In this document: piece after piece, positions 5,616 through 9,531 of the stretch
How positions within the stretch are numbered: position 1 is the stretch's first letter
Layout: each line of letters starts with the position of its first letter
Source of the DNA: an uncultured Eggerthellaceae bacterium
Lineage (GTDB): Bacteria; Actinomycetota; Coriobacteriia; Coriobacteriales; Eggerthellaceae
Reading direction: 5' to 3'
DNA: 9,531 nt
Assembly (NCBI GenBank): GCA_946631805.1
Contig: CAMPAJ010000047.1
Coordinates: forward strand, 1 to 9,531
Program-made: the position numbers and the translations under genes
Notes under the pieces: model-generated
The model's database searches: none
Seen by the model: only the letters and a program-made list of their open reading frames with translations
What the model was told of the DNA's origin: nothing

Positions 5616-6668
5616 TTACCCGAAGATGATCTGCAGCGGCAGACGCGCTTCTTCGATCTCTTCCTGGGTAAAGCCGAACTTCTCGCAATTGTACTGGTCG
5701 ATGTACTTGCACAGCTCGACGTAGGTGCCGCTGAACGTGGAGCCTGGGCCGCCCTGCGTGATGCAGGGGATGTAGCTCTGGAAGTCCCAACCATCCAGGT
5801 GCTCGTAGGCAACGCGCTTGCAGTCCTCGGGCGTCCAACCCTGGAAGTCGACGTCCTTGTTGTCGATGTTGCCCATGAAGGCGATCTTGTCGCCGTATTT
5901 GTCGATGAGGTCCTTGACGTTGTTGGACTCCATCGTGCCCTGCCACACGTTGATGCCCATCTCGATCATGTACGGCACGAGGTTGGCCGAGTAGCTGTCG
6001 TTGTGATGGAAGACGAACTCTACACCGTGATCATGGTAGTAGCCGTAGATCTGCTTGTACGGCTCGACGAAGAACTCTTCGAACATCTCGGGACGCATGA
6101 ACGAGTTGTTCTCGGTCCCCCAGTCGTCATGGTGGAAGATAGCCGTGGGGTGAAGCTTCTCGCAGATGAGCTCAGCGTTCTTCAGCTCGAACTCGGTCAG
6201 GTACTTCAGCAGGTCATGCATGCGGTCGCCATCGGTCATGTAGTACACGAGCGCTTCGTCGATGGAGCACAGATGGTGCGTCTGCTCGAACAAGCCGGCG
6301 ACGATCAGCGGGGCAGCGTAGGCCTTGCCCGATGCCTCGACCTCCTCGTACTGCTTCTGGAACTCTTCCCACTCGGCATCGGGGAAGTCGAGCGACGGGG
6401 CCTTGACGTATTTCTCCCACTCGTCGATATCTTGCACGACGATCTTATCGGGCGTATGCACGGGGAAGGCGCCGGGCGTGTGCGCCGGGAAGCTGTAGGT
6501 AACGCCCCATGCATTCACAACGTTGCTATCACCAGGGTTAAGCAGGGCGCCCGAATGCATGATCTGCGGGTGCATCATCAGATAGATGCCCTCGTAGTTG
6601 TTGACGTAACGATCGGGCTTTCCTCCGGGGATGATGGTCTGGCGCAAGTTCTCTTTGGCGGTAAGCAT
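5616..6668 (-). CDS. UroD-superfamily protein, probable corrinoid-dependent methyltransferase (MtaA/CmuA-like)
   Basis: The 350-residue protein has the uroporphyrinogen decarboxylase fold signature. It opens with AKENLRQTIIPGGKPDR, like the usual N-terminal helix and loop, and has NAWGVTY (52-58), HHDDWGT (179-185), a conserved PYMIEMGIN..WQG block (232-244) and IPCITQG (300-306). It lacks the RQAGR motif of heme-pathway HemE, so it is unlikely to decarboxylate uroporphyrinogen. In MtaA-type enzymes zinc is held by HxC and a distal Cys; here the matching places read H222-x-D224 and C302, so the metal set may differ. Its likely job is methyl transfer between a methylated substrate and a corrinoid protein or cofactor, but no corrinoid protein gene is in the window. 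ATG 6668 is chosen because GGAGG (complement of 6673-6677) sits 4 nt upstream; an in-frame ATG at 6773 lacks this. It diverges from the PucR-type regulator and is paralogous to the gene at 8985. Confidence 0.88.
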   Translation of the reverse strand: MLTAKENLRQTIIPGGKPDRYVNNYEGIYLMMHPQIMHSGALLNPGDSNVVNAWGVTYSFPAHTPGAFPVHTPDKIVVQDIDEWEKYVKAPSLDFPDAEWEEFQKQYEEVEASGKAYAAPLIVAGLFEQTHHLCSIDEALVYYMTDGDRMHDLLKYLTEFELKNAELICEKLHPTAIFHHDDWGTENNSFMRPEMFEEFFVEPYKQIYGYYHDHGVEFVFHHNDSYSANLVPYMIEMGINVWQGTMESNNVKDLIDKYGDKIAFMGNIDNKDVDFQGWTPEDCKRVAYEHLDGWDFQSYIPCITQGGPGSTFSGTYVELCKYIDQYNCEKFGFTQEEIEEARLPLQIIFG

Positions 6669-6707
6669 AAGGCCTCCTATGTTCGAAACGACAGACAAAT
6701 CCCTTGC

Positions 6708-6772
6708 ATGGGCGATTTGCCCATCACGGAATACATAACCGCGATTCGGCAAATTGCAGCGTAATCGCTGCA
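6708..6772 (-). promoter_or_regulatory. Leader hairpins upstream of the uroD-like gene, two mutually exclusive
   Basis: Going down the - strand leader, TGCAGCG/CGCTGCA (6755-6772) is a 7-bp inverted repeat with a 4-nt spacer. Next, ATTTGCC and GGCAAAT (6748-6754 with 6715-6721) can pair over a 26-nt loop. The last, ATGGGC/GCCCAT (6708-6713 with 6719-6724, 5-nt loop), uses some of the same bases, so the final two cannot form together. This could be an attenuation-like or ligand-responsive leader, or the 18-bp repeat may be an operator. No known riboswitch family is recognised. Confidence 0.4.
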
Positions 6773-6835
6773 TACAAGGTCGTTATCTGGATAGTAATAT
6801 GCGAACATGTCTGCTTAAAGTCATAATTCAGACGG

Positions 6836-6867
6836 TTTTGCACTCTTTTGCACTACAATTTGTAGTG
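6836..6867. promoter_or_regulatory. Operator-like cluster in the divergent regulator/uroD-like intergenic region
   Basis: TTTTGCACT occurs at 6836-6844 and again at 6846-6854, exactly one helical turn apart. It runs into CACTACAA-T-TTGTAGTG (6851-6867), a perfect 8-bp palindrome with one central base. TACAAT (6854-6859), 5 of 6 matches to a -10, lies inside the palindrome. The natural inference is a binding site for the adjacent PucR-type protein that controls both divergent genes and its own expression. The -35 partner is not convincing. Confidence 0.55.
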
Positions 6868-6901
6868 TTCCAGCCATGAACCCTTAACCACGGAGGCCAA
6901 C

Positions 6902-8431
6902 ATGAAACTTGACGGGGGCGCTATCGAATATCTGCTTCTGCAGGAGTTTGACGAGGTGACCGCAAGCAACATCCCCCGACACGCGACGTTCGATTACCCG
7001 GTTTTATATGACGAAACCCCAAACATGAACGGCCATACAGTTTTGGTCCCAGAACAGGAACGCCCATGCGCCCGTCCGGACATCCAAAACGTGCTGTACG
7101 TGTGCCTTGGCAAGGAATCAGCCCGTACAGCCCGTGAATCGGCTCTTCCAGTCCTTTACGTAGAAGGCGTATCGTTCAGGCGCCTGTACAACTACATGCA
7201 AAGGATTTTCGTACGCAACGTGCGACTCGAAGCGCGCCTGCATGCCTATGTGGATGGTTACATGGGCTTTCAACCGCTTCTCGAAGCCTGCGCGCAGGAA
7301 ATGGGCTGCTCGTTTGCGCTCATCGACAGGCATTACAGCCACGTTGCCCACGCAAGCTTTACCGGCGACTCCAGTGCTTCTGGCGCCAACGCCGACGACA
7401 ACCCCTTTGACGCACAAGTACTCGAATCCGAGGCCGTAGATTTGTTCATGGCTTCGCGCGGGTATCGATACATGCGCGTCAGCCACAATGTGTTCACCAT
7501 GCCCGGCACAAGCGACCTGTTGATGAAGAACCTATTTTCGGGCGGGGAGCTCGTCGGCACGCTCATCGCGCGACATGACGGCACCATGCACAGCGCTCGC
7601 TACGTGAAGTTTTTACTTAACTATCTTTGCGCGTACGCAGAGGAAATGTATGCCCAAGTAGGTTCGTTCGGATTGCTGTCAACGGGTGCGAACCGCATCC
7701 GTGCCGCACTCGAAACCGCCGCCCTCGGCGACAGAACCGCGCTTACGAGTTTGGAAACGCTGCTCGTCAGCGACGGCCATGCTCCACAAGCAACGTACCT
7801 GCTCCTGCGAATCGAACGCAGCTTTACCAATGAGGGACCCGAAGATCGCAGCTACCTTGCGCGCCGGTTCGAGCAAACATGGCCGCGCGCGTATTGCTTT
7901 ACGGCAAACAACGCGCTGTTCATGCTCGCTGATATAGGAGAAAAAGCTGCTGCCCCAGAACGAGACTTTCTTCATGAACTGCCAATCGTAGCGCGCGACA
8001 ATCTTTGCAAAATTGGCATGAGCCGTCCTTTCGCGGTTCAAGGCCACTTTGACGAAGCGCTTGCGCAATCGAGCATCGCCTTGGAACACGGTAGCCGAAC
8101 AGATCCCACGAGCTGGTCGTACCGTTTCGACGACTATGCGCTTTACTGGTTGATCGAGCGCCTTCGGGGCGACGAGCGAAGCCCGTACGCATGCCACCCC
8201 GCCATCCGGACCTTGGCCGAATATGATAATGGGCACAATTCGGAACTTTTGAAGACGCTACGCGCATTCATGGACTGTCGCTACAATGCCACCGACGCAT
8301 CAAAGGCACTCTACGTCGCACGCTCGACGCTGCTCAACCGGCTTGAACGCATCCAGGAACTCACGAACATCAACCTCGACGATGCCGAAGAGCGCCTACA
8401 CCTTGCGCTGTCGTTCGCGTTATTCGGATAG
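6902..8431 (+). CDS. PucR-type transcriptional regulator
   Basis: This is a 509-residue cytosolic regulator. Residues about 449-509 match the PucR/CdaR C-terminal helix-turn-helix: LLKTLRAFMD, then a core around ATDASKALYVARSTLLNRL (the usual T..L.vh.nTl.yRL pattern), then LDDAEERLHLALS. The large N-terminal part, about 1-440, is soluble and presumably senses a ligand; the segment near 350-440 resembles the GGDEF-like domain often placed before this helix-turn-helix, but that is uncertain. PucR-family proteins commonly activate genes for purine, aromatic or other organic substrate use. The ATG at 6902 has GGAGG at 6892-6896, 5 nt away. It is divergent from the uroD-like gene with a shared operator-like cluster, suggesting local control of it. 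A terminator follows at 8531. No transmembrane segments are seen. Confidence 0.87.
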   Translation: MKLDGGAIEYLLLQEFDEVTASNIPRHATFDYPVLYDETPNMNGHTVLVPEQERPCARPDIQNVLYVCLGKESARTARESALPVLYVEGVSFRRLYNYMQRIFVRNVRLEARLHAYVDGYMGFQPLLEACAQEMGCSFALIDRHYSHVAHASFTGDSSASGANADDNPFDAQVLESEAVDLFMASRGYRYMRVSHNVFTMPGTSDLLMKNLFSGGELVGTLIARHDGTMHSARYVKFLLNYLCAYAEEMYAQVGSFGLLSTGANRIRAALETAALGDRTALTSLETLLVSDGHAPQATYLLLRIERSFTNEGPEDRSYLARRFEQTWPRAYCFTANNALFMLADIGEKAAAPERDFLHELPIVARDNLCKIGMSRPFAVQGHFDEALAQSSIALEHGSRTDPTSWSYRFDDYALYWLIERLRGDERSPYACHPAIRTLAEYDNGHNSELLKTLRAFMDCRYNATDASKALYVARSTLLNRLERIQELTNINLDDAEERLHLALSFALFG

Positions 8432-8530
8432 CGATTTGCCTGTTCCGTTAATCGCGACGCTTTAAGTCAGCGCCTCGGCGAACTTCGACCGTTTGCAAAG
8501 CAAGCGTGCAGGAAATAAGCCATATATTCA

Positions 8531-8556
8531 AAAGGCCCCCGGTGGGGGCCTTTCCC
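8531..8556. terminator. Intrinsic terminator after the PucR-type gene
   Basis: AAAGGCCCCC (8531-8540) and GGGGGCCTTT (8544-8553) form a perfect 10-bp stem with a 3-nt loop, followed by CCC. The A and T runs inside the arms make it usable in both directions. The 99 bases between the gene stop and this stem hold nothing I can identify. Confidence 0.82.
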
Positions 8557-8643
8557 AGACACTAGACAGATTACTTGTTGCAGTTCAGTCCCCAGCAGTC
8601 CTGTTCAGGCGAACGGTCTTGAGGCAAATGCGAACAGCAACGA

Positions 8644-8905
8644 TTACTTGCCGGCTTCCCGCTTGATGTTGTTGGCAATCCAGAATATCAAGACCGCAAT
8701 AATTGCGGAAACGACGGTCGAGGCGATATCGTTCGTGATAGTGCCGTCGACGATCATCAAAACGATGCTGACCACGTAAAGAATAAGCTCGATCGGCTTC
8801 TTCTTTCACAAGTTTCTTACCAGCCCGCTTCACAGCGTAAGCTTGCCTCTGGATAACCTCGATAAGCCCAAGCCTAATATGGCCGAGATGATTCTCTCGG
8901 CACAC
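8644..8905 (-). pseudogene. Frameshifted gene for a small two-helix membrane protein
   Basis: On the - strand, one frame from about 8905 reads a basic, helix-like segment (LIEVIQRQAYAVKRAG then KKLVKE). Near 8797-8806, in an A/G-rich stretch (GAAAGAAGAAG), a +1 shift moves into a frame that continues KKPIELILYVVSIVLMIVDG, then TITNDIASTV, VSAIIAVLIFWIANN and IKREAGK to a stop at 8644-8646. The joined product would be about 85 residues: a positively charged N-terminus, two hydrophobic helices separated by an acidic/polar turn, and a charged tail, a holin-like or small integral membrane layout. The second part has GC-rich third codon positions and no good start of its own, with no Shine-Dalgarno before its GTG 8775 or ATG 8757. 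No convincing start is visible for the first part. It is either a decayed gene or a base error in the sequence; function is unknown. Confidence 0.5.
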
Positions 8906-8908
8906 AAG

Positions 8909-8941
8909 AAGAGCTGCCTGGCCCCTATCCAGACAGCTCTT
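8909..8941. terminator. Intrinsic terminator downstream of the second uroD-like gene
   Basis: AAGAGCTG (8909-8916) pairs with CAGCTCTT (8934-8941) and CTGG (8918-8921) with CCAG (8929-8932), with one C/A mismatch between them and a 7-nt loop. The - strand continues TTCTTGTG, which suits the uroD-like gene ending at 8985. The + strand continues TTG. A second small stem, CCGAGA/TCTCGG, lies next to it at 8883-8900. Confidence 0.75.
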
Positions 8942-8984
8942 TGCATTCGGAACGAATTGGGAGGGTTATAACGTTCCAAACTTC

Positions 8985-9531
8985 TTACAGGTTGTGCTCT
9001 TCCCAGTAGATCTTGGAATACTTCTCGATCTCTTCCTGCGTGGTGTCATAAACACCCGGGAAGGTCGAGATGGGGAGGCCCTGCGACAGGCACGGGATGA
9101 AGTGGTACGGGCCGTTCTCGTCGCACGTGCGCTTGACCTGCTTGGCGATTTCCTCACGAGTCCAGCCTTCGTAGTCGACGGAGGCGGAGTCGATGCCGCC
9201 CATGAACGTGATGTCCTTGCCGTACTTCTCGATGCAGCCGGGGATGTCGTTGGTGTTCATGACGCCCTGCCAGATGTCGATGCCCATCTCGATCATGTAG
9301 GGCACGAGGGTCTCGCCGTAGGAGTCGGAGTGATGAGCGACGAGCTCGACGCCGCGGCTCTTCCAGTATCCGTAAATCTCCTTGTACGGATCGAGGAAGA
9401 ACTCGGCGAACATCTCGGGATCGGTGAAGGTGTTGATCTGGGTGCCCCAGTCGTCATGATGGAACAGCGCGTCGGGATGCAGGTGGTCGCAGATGACCTC
9501 GGCCGCCTTGAGCTCGAACTCGGTGATGTAC
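8985..9531 (-). CDS. UroD-superfamily protein (second paralogue), 5'-truncated by the window edge
   Basis: The frame is open to the right edge; the ATG at 9413 is internal, because the residues before it (YITEFELKAAEVIC, then FHHDDWGT) match the paralogue at 5616-6668 block for block. About 182 C-terminal residues are visible. Shared landmarks are HHDDWGT, PEMFxEFF, PYKxIYGY, HHSDSY (HHNDSY in the paralogue), PYMIEMGI..WQG, FMGxID and IPCLSQG. The same H-x-D plus distal Cys layout is found, in place of the HxC plus Cys zinc ligands of MtaA. The C-terminus is shorter than that of the paralogue, ending in YWEEHNL. The likely role is corrinoid-linked methyl transfer, as for the paralogue but probably with another substrate. 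Its own promoter lies outside the window; the hairpin at 8909-8941 is a good terminator for it. Confidence 0.87.
   Translation of the reverse strand, partial: YITEFELKAAEVICDHLHPDALFHHDDWGTQINTFTDPEMFAEFFLDPYKEIYGYWKSRGVELVAHHSDSYGETLVPYMIEMGIDIWQGVMNTNDIPGCIEKYGKDITFMGGIDSASVDYEGWTREEIAKQVKRTCDENGPYHFIPCLSQGLPISTFPGVYDTTQEEIEKYSKIYWEEHNL

Noticed and set aside
5799..6764. A 321-codon open frame on the + strand, antisense to the uroD-like gene
   Set aside because: The translation is low-complexity Val/Leu/Asp/His-rich, as expected from the antisense of a GC-rich coding frame. It has no domain, and the opposite strand has clear family motifs.
6669..6773. A farther ATG start (6773) for the first uroD-like protein
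   Set aside because: The ATG at 6668 has a good GGAGG and matches the usual UroD-like N-terminus. The extra residues are encoded by the leader hairpins.
8577..8641. Imperfect inverted repeat GTTGCAGTTC / GAACAGCAAC with a long loop
   Set aside because: One mismatch, a loop of about 45 nt and no tail or gene context; it could easily be chance.
8694..8708. CCGCAAT-A-ATTGCGG palindrome
   Set aside because: It lies inside the membrane-helix coding part of the small broken gene, and the codons explain it.

Overview
This window is most likely from an anaerobic, moderately GC-rich actinobacterium of the Coriobacteriia, probably Eggerthellaceae. That placement is inferred from three things: the GC-biased third codon positions, two closely related UroD-type (MtaA-like) proteins beside a PucR-type regulator, and a stand-alone acetate kinase. 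No rRNA or other taxonomic marker is present. I saw no tRNA, CRISPR array, insertion sequence or integrase.

Left part (1-1882): the 3' end of one DUF262 (GmrSD N-terminal-like) gene is followed 10 bases later by a second, complete DUF262 gene. Both are short forms without a visible HNH/DUF1524 nuclease tail. A terminator-like hairpin closes the pair, and a promoter plus a 5' leader hairpin precede the next gene.

Centre (1883-5308, all + strand): acetate kinase ackA; a short COG0523/CobW-type metallochaperone GTPase consisting of the G domain only; a tightly coupled His-rich protein that may supply the missing C-terminal half; then, after a perfect 12-bp inverted repeat, a minimal imidazolonepropionase/prolidase-like metallo-amidohydrolase that may be translated from a leaderless mRNA.

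Convergent gap (5309-5615): it holds a strong bidirectional terminator. Beside it is a 31-nt by 31-nt inverted repeat whose arm differences are G.U pairs only when read on the - strand. This is the best candidate here for an undescribed structured RNA.

Right part (5616-9531): two paralogous UroD-superfamily proteins, probably corrinoid-dependent methyltransferases rather than heme enzymes, lie on the - strand. Between them is a divergent PucR-type regulator on the + strand. The shared 233-bp intergenic region between the first uroD-like gene and the regulator carries phased direct repeats, a 17-bp palindrome and leader hairpins. Between the regulator and the second uroD-like gene lie two terminators and a frameshifted small two-helix membrane protein.

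Possible working logic (inference): the PucR-type protein senses a methylated or aromatic substrate and controls the divergent methyltransferase. The COG0523/His-rich pair could supply metal to such zinc-dependent enzymes, and acetate kinase would recover ATP from acetyl phosphate. No corrinoid protein or corrinoid activase gene lies in the window, so a complete methyl-transfer system is not shown.
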